A stretch of DNA of 64,000 nt from Rhodococcus sp. BP22 (GCF_014281965.1 NZ_JACFTB010000003.1:310001-374000); one strand, 5' to 3'; numbered from the stretch's first letter, positions 36,815-46,018 are shown. Numbers and translations are program-made. The notes: a model not told the origin generated them from the letters alone.

Positions 36815-36846
36815 AAATGCGGCGCCGCGAGAGCGGCGCCGCATTT
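36815..36846. terminator. Strong bidirectional intrinsic terminator
   Basis: A perfect 14-bp GC-rich stem (AAATGCGGCGCCGC 36815-36828 with 36833-36846) has a GAGA loop. On the minus strand it is followed by a run of T (the A-run at 36812-36817), which is a classical intrinsic terminator for the secreted-protein gene. It also lies 60 bases after the epimerase stop on the plus strand. Confidence 0.88.
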
Positions 36847-36876
36847 CTTCGGTTCACGATCCGATAGTTGGGAGCG

Positions 36877-37674
36877 TCAGCCGACGTTCACCAAACCGAC
36901 GGTCGGGAAGTAGAAGCAGTTGTTGACGCCATCGGCAGTCTTGTGTTCGACATTGCCGAACACAGCTGCGAGAACGGTGCCCGAACCGGTCTCTACTGGT
37001 GCGAGGCGCGCCCCGGCGGCAGGCAACTTGGCGATAGCAGTGGTCAACGCTCCACGTACCAACTCGGTAGTGATGGGGTCGAGCTTGGCATTGTCGAGTA
37101 TCGAATCGACGAATGTCGTAGTGGCTCCGCCCATGTCGGCGAATCCGCCCTTCAAGGTGTTGACGTTGAACCACGCCACCTGCATGCCGGCCTTGTTCGC
37201 CGAGTCATCGACGATGCCTGCCGGTAGGAAGGCGAACATCGTCTCGCCCTTCTCGACAGCGTTGAGTGGGGGAAGCAGTGGTGCCTTCGCATTCGGCCAA
37301 GGTCCTCCCGCTGCTCCCGCTACTGCGGGAGAGATGCCGAGGGGTACGCCGGGAACCGCAGCACAATTGATCGCCGCTGTCGGGTAGAAGAACGGCGTGA
37401 TACCGAGGTCGGTAAGGATCTTGTTGGCAGCGTCGAGAGCCGCGAGGGGATTGGCGTCGACGTCGTCGGCGACCGCAGTGCGGGCTCCCGAGATCGCGGT
37501 CGCTGCGGCCAGCGCAGGATCGGTAGCCGAGGTGCCCTGCTGCTGGAGCGCTGTCACTGCCTGCGACAGTGGATCAATGGGTGCCTGGTCTGCCGTCGCG
37601 GTGGCGGGCAGCGCAAGCAAAGCTGCGCAGGACAGTGCGACTGTTCCAGCTATTCGACCGAACCGAGACGACAT
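36877..37674 (-). CDS. Secreted protein of unknown function (paralogue A)
   Basis: This 265-residue protein has a signal peptide (about 1-28, cleaved near A-T-A-D) and no further membrane segment, so it is probably exported. Two short conserved blocks hold likely disulfide cysteines: F-F-Y-P-T-A-A-I-N-C near residue 95 and N-N-C-F-Y-F-P-T-V-G near the end. The gene at 40646-41458 shares the same two blocks, plus W-F-N-V-N-T / W-L-N-L-D-N and an Ala/Pro-rich middle, so the two are diverged paralogues. I cannot name the family. It ends at a strong terminator. Confidence 0.75.
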   Translation of the reverse strand: MSSRFGRIAGTVALSCAALLALPATATADQAPIDPLSQAVTALQQQGTSATDPALAAATAISGARTAVADDVDANPLAALDAANKILTDLGITPFFYPTAAINCAAVPGVPLGISPAVAGAAGGPWPNAKAPLLPPLNAVEKGETMFAFLPAGIVDDSANKAGMQVAWFNVNTLKGGFADMGGATTTFVDSILDNAKLDPITTELVRGALTTAIAKLPAAGARLAPVETGSGTVLAAVFGNVEHKTADGVNNCFYFPTVGLVNVG

Positions 37675-37810
37675 GTGTTGCTCCTGTGACTGATGAAACC
37701 AATGTTACGAATGTGGTGATCCGACCACACTCGCCCATCACTTCTCAAGCCCAGAGCTCCTCGGTTATTCAATCGATACGCGCCGCGGACCGATGATTTC
37801 CGCGAATCGG

Positions 37811-38389
37811 CTAACCGACATTGATTCCGTAGTCGCGAACAATGCCCGTCAACCCGGACGCATAACCCTGTCCGATTGCGCGGAATTTCCATTCCTGACC
37901 TCGTCGGTACAACTCCCCGAACACCATGGCGGTTTCGGTCGACGCATCCTCGCTGAGATCGAAGCGAGCCAACTCGCGATTGTCGGCTCGATCGACCACC
38001 CGGATGAATGCATTGACGACCTGGCCGAAATTTTGTCCCAAAGAATCGGCGTCGTGAATCGAGACCGGGAACACGATCGATTCGACCTTCGGTGAGAGTG
38101 CCACGAGGTCGATGTTGATGCTCTCGTCATCACCCTCGCCCTCGCCCGTCCGGTTGTCGCCGGTGTGCTCGATGGCACCGTCGGGCGAACGGAGATTGTT
38201 GTAGAACACGAAGAACAGATCGTCGACCGACTTCTTGTTCGAGTCCAGGCCGATTGCGCTCGCGTCCAGGTCGAAGTCGCCGCCCGTGGTGTCGCGGACG
38301 TCCCACCCCAGACCGACCGATACTGCCGTGAGGTTGGGGGCCTCCTTGGTCAGCGATACATTTCCGCCCTTGGCAAGCGTTACGCCCAT
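37811..38389 (-). CDS. TerD-family protein
   Basis: This 192-residue protein matches the TerD family of tellurium-resistance and stress proteins: [14 protein letters not shown] at the start, G-L-G-W-D-V near 27, D-F-D-L-D-A-S-A near 38, and [13 protein letters not shown] near 78, which binds calcium. No other ter genes lie nearby, so a single-copy stress or surface role is more likely than the full tellurite operon. The 240-base gap 38390-38629 to the divergent DUF1906 gene shows no gene. Confidence 0.93.
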   Translation of the reverse strand: MGVTLAKGGNVSLTKEAPNLTAVSVGLGWDVRDTTGGDFDLDASAIGLDSNKKSVDDLFFVFYNNLRSPDGAIEHTGDNRTGEGEGDDESINIDLVALSPKVESIVFPVSIHDADSLGQNFGQVVNAFIRVVDRADNRELARFDLSEDASTETAMVFGELYRRGQEWKFRAIGQGYASGLTGIVRDYGINVG

Positions 38390-38629
38390 GAAAATCTCTC
38401 CTTCGATCGTCCTGAACCGATGACTCCACAGTAGGTTGTGCCCGCGTGGGCCGGGGAAGGTACTCGGTCGCGCGAATGTGCAGCGAGAGGCAAATGATGC
38501 TCCGGAGTCTGGAGTGACTAGCGGTACTGAAGTGAGTGTGGTGCAATACGCAAACCGGAAAACTTAGCAGCGCCGAGATGAATCAGCGGCGCGACACGCC
38601 GAAGCGATCTATCGATGTGGGGGCTTGAA

Positions 38630-39352
38630 GTGCACGTTTCACGACGCGAGTTGTTCAAATACGCGGCGGTCGGGTCGGCAACTGCCGTCGGATTGGCGAC
38701 ATTGGGGGCCCGTTCTGCAGCGCACGCCGACGGGTTGGGCACACTGATCGACTACTCGGGTGGGGTCCCCTCGCCGGAGGCGATCAAAGCCGCAGGTCAC
38801 CTGGGGGCCGTTCGCTATGTTTCCGATCGCAGGCCGGGTGCCGAATGGATGTTCGGCAAGCCGATGAAGCGCGACGAGGCCGATGCGCTGACCGACGCAG
38901 GGCTCGAGGTGGTGTCCAACTACCAGTTCGGCAAGGGCGCGACGTCCGACTGGAGAGGCGGATACGCGGCCGGGGTCAAGCATGCGAACCGGGGTCTGGA
39001 ACTGCATCGAGCCGCCGGTGGACCCCAGAACCGGCCTATCTACGCCTCTATCGACGACAATCCCACCGCAGTCGAATTCGCCACGATGATCGCGCCGTAC
39101 ATCCTCGGTTGGCAATCTGTCGTCGGAGCCGAGAACACCGGGATCTACGCCAATTCACCGACCATCGAATTGGCGTCCATTGCTGGGCTCGGCCAGTGGT
39201 ATTGGCAGCACAATTGGGGCACTCCGAAAGGCTTCCGGCACCCCGCCGCGCATTTACATCAAGTGCAGATCGACAAAGGAAAGGTCGACGGGATCAGCGT
39301 CGACATCAATGTAATTCTCAAGCCCGATTACGGCCAATGGTCGCTAGCCTGA
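38630..39352 (+). CDS. Tat-exported DUF1906 glycoside-hydrolase-like protein
   Basis: This 240-residue protein has a twin-arginine signal with S-R-R-E-L-F-K near residue 4 and belongs to the DUF1906 family like Rv2525c, a Tat substrate of mycobacteria whose structure resembles a glycoside hydrolase. Conserved blocks include G-A-V-R-Y-V-S-D-R-R-P-G, N-Y-Q-F-G-K-G, Y-A-S-I-D-D-N-P and Q-H-N-W-G-x-P-K-G. The likely active-site acidic residues are D-D in the last-but-one block. GTG 38630 is chosen over ATG 38615 because it aligns with the Rv2525c start and has GGGGG upstream at 38619-38623. A cell-wall role is inferred. Confidence 0.9.
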   Translation: MHVSRRELFKYAAVGSATAVGLATLGARSAAHADGLGTLIDYSGGVPSPEAIKAAGHLGAVRYVSDRRPGAEWMFGKPMKRDEADALTDAGLEVVSNYQFGKGATSDWRGGYAAGVKHANRGLELHRAAGGPQNRPIYASIDDNPTAVEFATMIAPYILGWQSVVGAENTGIYANSPTIELASIAGLGQWYWQHNWGTPKGFRHPAAHLHQVQIDKGKVDGISVDINVILKPDYGQWSLA

Positions 39353-39371
39353 TTTTCGAAAGAAGAACGAT

Positions 39372-39446
39372 ATGAATCTCATCGATGTAATTTATACGAT
39401 CGCCGGATATATCTATCAGTTCTTGTCGGATTCCTTCGCTTCTTGA
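39372..39446 (+). CDS. Candidate 24-residue amphipathic peptide
   Basis: A very short open frame starts at ATG 39372 and stops at TGA 39444. The peptide is rich in Ile, Tyr and Phe (it begins M-N-L-I-D-V-I-Y-T-I) and could form an amphipathic or membrane-binding helix. An A/G-rich stretch (AGAAGAA at 39361-39367) precedes the start. It is 19 bases downstream of the DUF1906 gene and overlaps the end of the convergent MFS gene. Codon use is AT-richer than the neighbours, which argues against it, so it is a weak call. Confidence 0.3.
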   Translation: MNLIDVIYTIAGYIYQFLSDSFAS

Positions 39447-40621
39447 TACGAATCTCGTCCATGAGACTCGAGTACCAGCAGCAGGAAGGCAATGGCCGCG
39501 AGCGCGGCGACTGCGCAGGAGAACACCACCCCAGCAGTGACGAGGCCCCAGGCATTCGCGGCTGCTCCTGCTCCGATCACGGGCACCGAGATGGCGATGT
39601 AGAGGACGACGAAGAATGTCGACGTCACTTCGGCGCGTCGATCCACCGGTAGTTCTGCGGTCACCGTCGCCATCCCCTTGCTGAACGTCACTCCCTGTCC
39701 GACTCCACTCACCACGGCGCTCAGAATCAGCAGGGGCAACGACGCCGTCAGCAGTGAGATTGCGAGTACTACGACGCCGGCGAACAGTACGACGCATCCG
39801 GCCCGCAGCGCGAACGACGTATCCAAAGCGCGGAGCCCGATCTGAGCGGCCGCGGACGAGGCGAACAATACGAAGACGACAGCGCCGGTCACAGCGTGGT
39901 CGTCGATGCCGAGGACGCTGGTCATGAAGCCCGGGGAGACGCCGGTGAACAGGCCCAGAACAGCAAATCCGGCGAAGCCGGCAATCGATGCTCGGAGAAA
40001 CGTGCCGCGGATAGGCGCCGGAATCGACAGTCTCTGCAGATGAGGTCTGGCTCCGCGTGCAACTTTCACCGTCTCGGGGGAGAGGTACACCGCGACCGCC
40101 GCCAGGATCAGCAAACCGATGTCGACGATGAAGGTCAGCTGCATCGGGTGCGGCAGATACTGAACCAGTACACCGGCAAGTAGTGGCCCGAGACCGAGTC
40201 CGCCGATATTCGCCGCCGTCGCAATCGCCGGTGCGTGTGCACGCCACTTGTCCGGCACCAATTCCACCAGTGTCACGGTTGCAGTTCCGACGAATATGCC
40301 CGCCGATAATCCAGAGAGCACCCGTCCGATCAACAGCGCGGTGAGCGATCCGGCGAATATGAACACCAGCGCGCTGACGATGCCGAATGCGATCCCGGCA
40401 AGCAGCATCGGGCGACGACCCAGTGAGTCCGACCAACGACCGAACGCCGGGAGTGCAGTGAGCACTCCCAGCGCATAGGCGGCAAAAACTATCGTGACGA
40501 CGAAAACGGAGAATCCGAACTCGACCTGGTACAGCGAGTAGACCGGCGTCGGCATCGTGGTGCCGATCATCGCTACCGCGAATGCATAGGTAATCGCAAC
40601 GAATGCGAGAGGTCTGCTCAC
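39416..40621 (-). CDS. MFS transporter (drug/metabolite exporter type)
   Basis: This 401-residue protein has twelve predicted membrane helices and the major facilitator signature G-R-W-S-D-S-L-G-R-R-P between helices 2 and 3 near residue 61. The motif G-L-S-A-G-I-F-V-G-T-A near 98 suits proton-coupled DHA1-type exporters of small molecules. The start is GTG; the N-terminus is short as usual. No regulator gene is adjacent. Substrate unknown. Confidence 0.88.
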   Translation of the reverse strand: MSRPLAFVAITYAFAVAMIGTTMPTPVYSLYQVEFGFSVFVVTIVFAAYALGVLTALPAFGRWSDSLGRRPMLLAGIAFGIVSALVFIFAGSLTALLIGRVLSGLSAGIFVGTATVTLVELVPDKWRAHAPAIATAANIGGLGLGPLLAGVLVQYLPHPMQLTFIVDIGLLILAAVAVYLSPETVKVARGARPHLQRLSIPAPIRGTFLRASIAGFAGFAVLGLFTGVSPGFMTSVLGIDDHAVTGAVVFVLFASSAAAQIGLRALDTSFALRAGCVVLFAGVVVLAISLLTASLPLLILSAVVSGVGQGVTFSKGMATVTAELPVDRRAEVTSTFFVVLYIAISVPVIGAGAAANAWGLVTAGVVFSCAVAALAAIAFLLLVLESHGRDSYQEAKESDKN

Positions 40622-40645
40622 GAGCAGACCCTACTCACACGATGA

Positions 40646-41458
40646 TCAGGCTACGTAAAAGGTGCCGATCGTGGGAAGGAATCCGCAGGTCCGCGCCGGT
40701 GCAGCGGCATCTTCGGCGGACTTCGTCGTAATGGAACCGGATGCGACAGCGAGGACGCGTCCCGGTCCGGTATCAGCAATACCGGAGATCGTGGCAGGGC
40801 CGCCCGGGTTGATGGCGGACGCTCCGGTCAACTCCTGGGTCCCGGTGCGACGGTTGTCGAGATTGAGCCACGTCACGGTGAACGGTGACTCCTGCTGAGC
40901 TGCAAGAGGTGCTGTGCCGAGGGCGGTGAAAACGAAACCGGCGTGACCTGCAGCAGGTCCGGGAGGCGGAAGCGTCGCGGGGCCGGGTACGGCCAGCGCG
41001 GTGCCGATGGAATCTGCCGTGTCCGAGATGCAGCCTTTACCGATGGTCGGGTAGAGGAACTGCGCGATGACCGGCCCGTCGGAGGGAGGCAGTTCGGGTC
41101 CGCCGCCACCGGATCCGTCGAGGAACGTGATGACCCGTGTGAGAGTGGCTTTCACCGTCTCAGGGATGGCGGGATTGTCCAGCAGCTGACGTGCCTGGGC
41201 GAGGAGGTCGCCTTGCGGGCCCGCTGCGACGTCGGTCGGACCTGCTGCGGCACCCATGATGGCGGGGGCGAATGATGCAAGTGCTTCGATCTGCGCGTAG
41301 TCCGGCAGTGGCTGGTCCGCAGCGGGGAGGAACATAGGAGGCAGCTCGGCTGCAGGCGGTGCTGGCTCTGCAGAAGCAAAGGTCGGCAGCGCGAGCGCAG
41401 CGGCGCATGCCACCGCCGCAACAGTGACGACTTTGCGTGTTACCCCGGTACGAAGCAC
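40646..41458 (-). CDS. Secreted protein of unknown function (paralogue B)
   Basis: This 270-residue protein has a signal peptide (about 1-30, cleaved near A-S-A-E) and a Pro/Ala-rich N-terminal part. It shares with paralogue A the block F-L-Y-P-T-I-G-K-G-C near residue 135 and the C-terminal C-G-F-L-P-T-I-G. Two cysteines are conserved between them and could form a disulfide bridge. GTG 41458 has GGGG 8 bases upstream, giving a good ribosome-binding site. Function unknown. It stops 24 bases before the MFS start on the same strand, so the two may be one transcript. Confidence 0.75.
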   Translation of the reverse strand: MLRTGVTRKVVTVAAVACAAALALPTFASAEPAPPAAELPPMFLPAADQPLPDYAQIEALASFAPAIMGAAAGPTDVAAGPQGDLLAQARQLLDNPAIPETVKATLTRVITFLDGSGGGGPELPPSDGPVIAQFLYPTIGKGCISDTADSIGTALAVPGPATLPPPGPAAGHAGFVFTALGTAPLAAQQESPFTVTWLNLDNRRTGTQELTGASAINPGGPATISGIADTGPGRVLAVASGSITTKSAEDAAAPARTCGFLPTIGTFYVA

Positions 41459-41710
41459 TTGATTTTCCCCATCCTGATCGTAAAACGGGCCATGAAGCGG
41501 TTGTTGGCTCGAGGGGCCACTCTATGTATCCGACCCTTGACTTGTACAGCCGGTACTTTCGGGCGTTGTCCGATTCTGCACGGGCGCGACTCGGCATTGA
41601 CCGCCTCCGGACATTAGCGTGTTACAGAAGTGAATAGTGTGATTGGTGATGCAAATGTTATTTGTGAACATCCACGATGATCGTCTACAAATTCAGTGAA
41701 CCGCGTGCGC

Positions 41711-41758
41711 GAAGCCTGATCGGGTTCCCTATAAGAAGCCCGATCGGGCTCCCTATAA
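41711..41758. repeat. 24-bp tandem duplication upstream of pimE
   Basis: Two adjacent units (41711-41734 and 41735-41758) each begin GAAGCC, contain GATCGGG and end TCCCTATAA; they differ at two positions, both T in the first and C in the second. The second unit holds the perfect palindrome GCCCGATCGGGC (41737-41748). Both units carry a TATAA that could be a -10 element. The 362-base gap 41459-41820 between the secreted-protein gene and pimE contains nothing else that I can name. A duplicated operator or promoter is inferred. Confidence 0.8.
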
Positions 41759-41820
41759 GCTCGGCTGTCGATCTCGAACCGAGACGACGAACAGCACCGA
41801 GCGGGAGCGAGAGACAACAG

Positions 41821-43047
41821 GTGAACCGACTGGTTCGATACGCCCCCTTCCTGCTTGCACTGTCGGTCCTGGCCCGACTCGCCTGGGCCTTCGCCACGCC
41901 CAACGGGATGAACCTCGTCGACCTGCACGTCTACGTGGACGGTTCGGCAGCATTACTGAAAGACGACCTCTACAACTTCACCTACTCGGTGAAGACTCCC
42001 GACTTTCCGCTTCCGTTCACCTATCCGCCGTTCGCAGCGTTGGTCTTCTTTCCACTGCACTATCTGCCGTTCACCGTCGTCGGGGTCGCCTGGCAGTTGG
42101 CGACGATGGCAGCGATGTTCCTGCTCATCAAGCTCAGCCTCGGACTGATGCTCGGTGACGACGTGGCAGGCGCCTCACGCTGGACCCGCATCGCCATGGC
42201 ATGGACAGCGCTGGCCCTGTGGACCGAACCCGTGCGCACCACTCTCGACTACGGACAGGTCAACGTCTTCCTCGCCCTGGGCGCGGTCGTGGCAATCCGC
42301 AGTACGCGTTGGTGGGTGGCAGGTGGACTCATCGGTTTCGTCGCCGGAATCAAGCTCACGCCGGCGATAACCGGGCTCTACTTCCTGGCCACGAAGCGTT
42401 GGAAGGCAGCGATCTTCTCGGCCGTCGCCTTCGCTGCCACCGTGGCGCTCAGTTACCTGGTTCTCGGCCATCAAGCAGGGACCTACTTCACCACCCTGCT
42501 CGGGGACGCCGATCGAATCGGACCGGTCGGCTCGGTATGGAACCAGTCGCTGCGCGGAGCAATGAGCCGGATCGCCGGGCACGACATCGAATCCGGGCCG
42601 CTGTGGATGGGCGGCGTCCTCGTAGTCTCCGCTCTCGCAGTTGCCGCGTGGCGCTCGCTACGACGTGACGATCGACTCGGCATCCTCCTCGTCGTTCAAC
42701 TGTTGGGGCTGCTCATCTCGCCGATCTCGTGGTCACACCACTGGGTATGGGTGATGCCGCTGCTCGTGTGGCTCGTACACGGGCCGGATCGCGATGCTGT
42801 GTTCACGCGGATCGTGGCCGGATACTGGCTGGTCACCAGCGTCATCGGCATCCCCTGGATCCTCAGCTTCTTCCAGGAGTCGATCTGGCTCGTATCCCGC
42901 CCAGGGATACTCGCCTGGCTCGGAACCGTCGACGTACTCGGTGCACTCCTCGTGTACATCCTGGCGATCTACCTGAGAAGACGACGGGTCAATCTCGAAT
43001 CAGCAGATTCTCGATCTCGCGAGCCAGATCCACGTCCTTCGACGTGA
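41821..43047 (+). CDS. pimE: GT87 polyprenol-phosphate mannosyltransferase (PimE-like)
   Basis: This 408-residue integral membrane enzyme has about nine to eleven membrane helices and belongs to glycosyltransferase family 87, the polyprenol-phosphate-mannose-dependent alpha-mannosyltransferases. In mycobacteria PimE adds the fifth mannose of phosphatidylinositol mannosides. The N-terminal extracytoplasmic loop has D-L-x-V-Y-x-D-G, with an acidic residue likely to act as base, and F-T-Y-P-P-F-A-A follows. The following pterin dehydratase and MutT genes match the mycobacterial order Rv1159, Rv1159A, Rv1160. GTG 41821 is preferred; the ATG at 41677 would translate the 24-bp repeat. The last 59 bases overlap the convergent dehydratase gene. 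Confidence 0.88.
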   Translation: MNRLVRYAPFLLALSVLARLAWAFATPNGMNLVDLHVYVDGSAALLKDDLYNFTYSVKTPDFPLPFTYPPFAALVFFPLHYLPFTVVGVAWQLATMAAMFLLIKLSLGLMLGDDVAGASRWTRIAMAWTALALWTEPVRTTLDYGQVNVFLALGAVVAIRSTRWWVAGGLIGFVAGIKLTPAITGLYFLATKRWKAAIFSAVAFAATVALSYLVLGHQAGTYFTTLLGDADRIGPVGSVWNQSLRGAMSRIAGHDIESGPLWMGGVLVVSALAVAAWRSLRRDDRLGILLVVQLLGLLISPISWSHHWVWVMPLLVWLVHGPDRDAVFTRIVAGYWLVTSVIGIPWILSFFQESIWLVSRPGILAWLGTVDVLGALLVYILAIYLRRRRVNLESADSRSREPDPRPST

Positions 43048-43279
43048 GCCCGCCCTCGGAGTGCGTGGACAGCGTGAAGGTCAACTTTCGCCATCGGATA
43101 TCGATGTCAGGGTGGTGCCCCGCAGCCTCGGCAGCGGTCGCCACCCGTGAAACGAACTGGATCGCCGCCGGAAACGTCGGCAACTCGACCGTTCGGGTGA
43201 TCGAGGAGCCATCGAGACTCCACTCCGGCAGACTGCTCAGTGCGTCGTCGATCTCGGCGTTGGACAGTAGTTCACTCAT
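42989..43279 (-). CDS. 4a-hydroxytetrahydrobiopterin dehydratase
   Basis: This 96-residue protein is a pterin-4-alpha-carbinolamine dehydratase, which restores quinonoid dihydropterin from its 4a-hydroxy form. The catalytic motif G-H-H-P-D-I is at residues 54-59, with a third conserved His in L-S-T-H near 72. The gene overlaps the 3' end of pimE on the opposite strand by 59 bases, an overlap also expected from the mycobacterial arrangement. A physiological pterin hydroxylase partner is not seen in the window. Confidence 0.93.
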   Translation of the reverse strand: MSELLSNAEIDDALSSLPEWSLDGSSITRTVELPTFPAAIQFVSRVATAAEAAGHHPDIDIRWRKLTFTLSTHSEGGLTSKDVDLAREIENLLIRD

Positions 43280-43294
43280 GGAAACGATCCTGAC

Positions 43295-43723
43295 ATGACC
43301 GACGCCGAAAAATCAGCTGGTTCCGCCCCCGACATCACCACTCCTGCCGTCGTGGTGGCCGGTGCCATCGTCGCCGACGGGCTACTCCTACTCGCTCAGC
43401 GAGCCCGTCCACCGGAGCTTGCGGGCCTGTGGGAGCTGCCGGGAGGAAAGGTCGAACCCGGCGAAAGCGACGCTCAGGCGTTGATGCGTGAACTACACGA
43501 GGAACTCGGCGTCGACACTGCTGTCGGTGCGCAGCTGGCCGGTGATGTCCCCATCGGAGCCGGTCGAATTCTGCGGGCCTATCGCGTCGAGCTGGTCGCG
43601 GGATCGCCTGCTCCACTTGATCATTCAGATCTGCGGTGGGTCGACGCCGCCAGCCTGCGTGAGATGGATCTGGTCGATGCGGACCGCGAATGGGTAACCG
43701 AACTTGCGCTGATGCTCAGGTAG
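43295..43723 (+). CDS. mutT2: MutT2-type Nudix hydrolase
   Basis: This 142-residue protein hydrolyses oxidised or modified nucleoside triphosphates (in mycobacteria MutT2 acts on dCTP and 8-oxo-dGTP). The Nudix box is complete: G-G-K-V-E-P-G-E at about 49-56 followed by R-E-L-H-E-E-L-G at 65-72. It is divergent from the pterin dehydratase with 15 bases between starts. Its last 8 bases overlap the end of the small basic gene on the other strand. Confidence 0.92.
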   Translation: MTDAEKSAGSAPDITTPAVVVAGAIVADGLLLLAQRARPPELAGLWELPGGKVEPGESDAQALMRELHEELGVDTAVGAQLAGDVPIGAGRILRAYRVELVAGSPAPLDHSDLRWVDAASLREMDLVDADREWVTELALMLR

Positions 43724-43892
43724 AGCGGGCCTTCTTCAGGCCCTTCTTCAAGTCCTTGCCTGAGACGCCCTGATTCTCGAGTTTCTTCATCCTCATGATC
43801 ACCACGGGGCACTTGATGCAGCGCGTTTTCTTGCGGCAACATTTCTTCTTGGGCTTGAGACCCGACACCTTCTTGGCCTTGATCTTGCCCAT
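43716..43892 (-). CDS. Small Lys/Cys-rich protein
   Basis: This 58-residue protein is very basic, with K-K-C-C-R-K-K-T-R-C-I-K-C giving four cysteines spaced C-C-x5-C-x2-C, a plausible zinc- or RNA-binding knuckle. ATG 43892 is chosen over ATG 43922, because the shorter form begins M-G-K-I-K-A-K-K, which fits the rest. I recognise no named family. The gene sits between mutT2 and typA on the minus strand, where it overlaps the mutT2 end by 8 bases. A ribosome- or nucleoid-associated role would suit the composition but is guesswork. Confidence 0.65.
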   Translation of the reverse strand: MGKIKAKKVSGLKPKKKCCRKKTRCIKCPVVIMRMKKLENQGVSGKDLKKGLKKARST

Positions 43893-44080
43893 GTGAACGT
43901 CTCCGAAAATCTCGCATTTCAAGGTGAACTTGTGGAAAAGGGTACTGCGTGTCGCAGGTCACCCTGGGGTAGCGGGTAAACTTGTTCAGTCGCGAGATTC
44001 TCGCGGTGCAGCGCGCTTCTCTAGCGTCATAAGCCCGCTAGCGAACAAGAGCCCGCATTCAACCCAGGAGAACCTTTCGC

Positions 44081-46018
44081 GTGAGCGCCCCAAGCAGTGC
44101 AGATAACATCGACAGCACCACCACTTTTCGCAACGTAGCCATCGTTGCACACGTCGACCATGGCAAGACCACCCTGGTCGACGCCATGCTCCGGCAGTCG
44201 GGAGCGTTCGAGGAACGCGCCGAAGCGATCGATCGCGTGATGGACTCGGGTGACCTCGAGAAGGAAAAGGGCATCACGATTCTGGCCAAGAACACGGCCG
44301 TTCATCGACGCAACCCCGACGGCACCATGACCGTCATCAACGTCATCGACACCCCCGGGCACGCCGACTTCGGTGGCGAGGTCGAGCGCGGCCTGTCCAT
44401 GGTCGACGGCGTCGTCCTTCTCGTCGATGCGTCCGAGGGCCCGCTACCGCAGACCCGCTTCGTGCTGCGCAAGGCGCTCGCTGCGTCGCTGCCCGTCATC
44501 TTGGTCGTGAACAAGACCGATCGACCGGACGCACGAATCGAAGAGGTCGTCTCCGAGAGTCACGACCTGCTTCTCGATCTCGCTTCCGACCTCGACGACG
44601 AAGCTTCCGAGGCTGCTGAGCTTGCCCTCGACCTGCCAGTCCTCTACGCCTCCGGCCGTGAGGGCAAAGCATCGAAGGTTCAGCCCGAGAACGGCAATGC
44701 CCCTGATGCGGAGAACCTCGACGAACTGTTCGAGGTCCTGCTCAGCTACGTTCCTGCTCCCAAGGGAAACGTCGACGCGCCTCTGCAGGCACACGTCACC
44801 AACCTCGATGCTTCGGCATTCTTGGGCCGCCTCGCTCTGGTTCGTATCCACAACGGCCAGCTCAGCAAGGGCCAGACCGTGAGCTGGATGCGTGAGGTCG
44901 ACGGCGAGCCCGTCGTCCAGAAGACGAAGATCACCGAGTTGCTCAACACCATCGGCGTCGAGCGCGTCCCGGGTGAGAAGGGCGTCGCAGGCGACATCGT
45001 CGCGGTTGCAGGCTTCCCGGACATCATGATCGGTGACACTCTCGCCGACCTCGAAAACCCCGTCGCGTTGCCGCGGATCACCGTCGACCAGCCGGCGATC
45101 TCGGTCACCATCGGCACCAACACGAGCCCGCTCGTCGGCCGCGTCAGCGGTCACAAGCTGACCTCGCGCATGGTCAAGAGCCGCCTCGATCAGGAACTCG
45201 TCGGTAACGTCTCGCTGAAGGTTCTCGACATCGGCCGTCCCGATGCCTGGGAGGTGCAGGGTCGTGGTGAGCTGGCTCTCGCCATCCTCGTCGAGCAGAT
45301 GCGTCGTGAAGGCTTCGAGCTGACCGTCGGCAAGCCCCAGGTGGTCACCCGTCAGGTCGACGGCAAGCTGCATGAGCCGTTCGAAGAACTGACCGTCGAC
45401 TCCCCTGAGGAATACCTCGGCGGTGTCACGCAGTTGCTCGCCGCACGCAAGGGCAAGATGGTGCAGATGACGAACCACGGCGCAGGCTGGGTTCGTATGG
45501 AGTTCATCGTTCCGTCGCGTGGCCTCATCGGTTTCCGCACCGACTTCCTCACCGACACGCGTGGCACCGGTATCGCCAACGCTGTCTTCCACGGTTACGG
45601 ACCGTGGGCAGGGGAGATTCGTGCACGCCACACCGGTTCGCTCGTCTCGGACCGCGCCGGCAGCGTCACTCCGTTCGCCATGATTCAGTTGGCCGACCGA
45701 GGCACGTTCTTCGTCGAGCCGGGTGTCGATACCTACGAGGGCATGGTCGTTGGCATCAACCCGCGTCAGGAAGATCTCGACATCAACGTCACGCGCGAGA
45801 AGAAGCTGACCAACATGCGTCAGTCTTCGGCCGACGTCATGGAGACTTTGGCCAAGCCGAAGAAGATGGACCTGGAAATGGCCATGGAATTCTGTGCAGT
45901 CGACGAGTGCGTCGAAGTGACCCCCGAGGTCGTTCGCGTCCGTAAGGTGCACCTCGATTCCAACGAGCGCGCTCGTGAGCGCTCGCGCAGCAAGTCGCGT
46001 GACAAGGCTGCTCTCTAA
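44081..46018 (+). CDS. typA: Translational GTPase TypA/BipA
   Basis: This 645-residue translational GTPase acts on the ribosome in 50S assembly and stress adaptation. The G1 loop is A-H-V-D-H-G-K-T-T near residue 23, G3 is D-T-P-G-H-A-D-F near 90 and G4 is N-K-T-D near 144. The BipA-specific C-terminal region (G-T-x-F near 545, R-P-like K-K-L-T-N-M-R near 588) is complete. GTG 44081 has AGGAG 10 bases upstream (44068-44072 region). The 188-base upstream gap should hold its promoter. In mycobacteria typA is Rv1165, next to lpqW. Confidence 0.97.
   Translation: MSAPSSADNIDSTTTFRNVAIVAHVDHGKTTLVDAMLRQSGAFEERAEAIDRVMDSGDLEKEKGITILAKNTAVHRRNPDGTMTVINVIDTPGHADFGGEVERGLSMVDGVVLLVDASEGPLPQTRFVLRKALAASLPVILVVNKTDRPDARIEEVVSESHDLLLDLASDLDDEASEAAELALDLPVLYASGREGKASKVQPENGNAPDAENLDELFEVLLSYVPAPKGNVDAPLQAHVTNLDASAFLGRLALVRIHNGQLSKGQTVSWMREVDGEPVVQKTKITELLNTIGVERVPGEKGVAGDIVAVAGFPDIMIGDTLADLENPVALPRITVDQPAISVTIGTNTSPLVGRVSGHKLTSRMVKSRLDQELVGNVSLKVLDIGRPDAWEVQGRGELALAILVEQMRREGFELTVGKPQVVTRQVDGKLHEPFEELTVDSPEEYLGGVTQLLAARKGKMVQMTNHGAGWVRMEFIVPSRGLIGFRTDFLTDTRGTGIANAVFHGYGPWAGEIRARHTGSLVSDRAGSVTPFAMIQLADRGTFFVEPGVDTYEGMVVGINPRQEDLDINVTREKKLTNMRQSSADVMETLAKPKKMDLEMAMEFCAVDECVEVTPEVVRVRKVHLDSNERARERSRSKSRDKAAL

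Noticed and set aside
37811..38389. TerD considered as part of a tellurite/phage-inhibition ter operon
   Set aside because: No terA, terB, terC, terZ or related genes are seen in the flanks.
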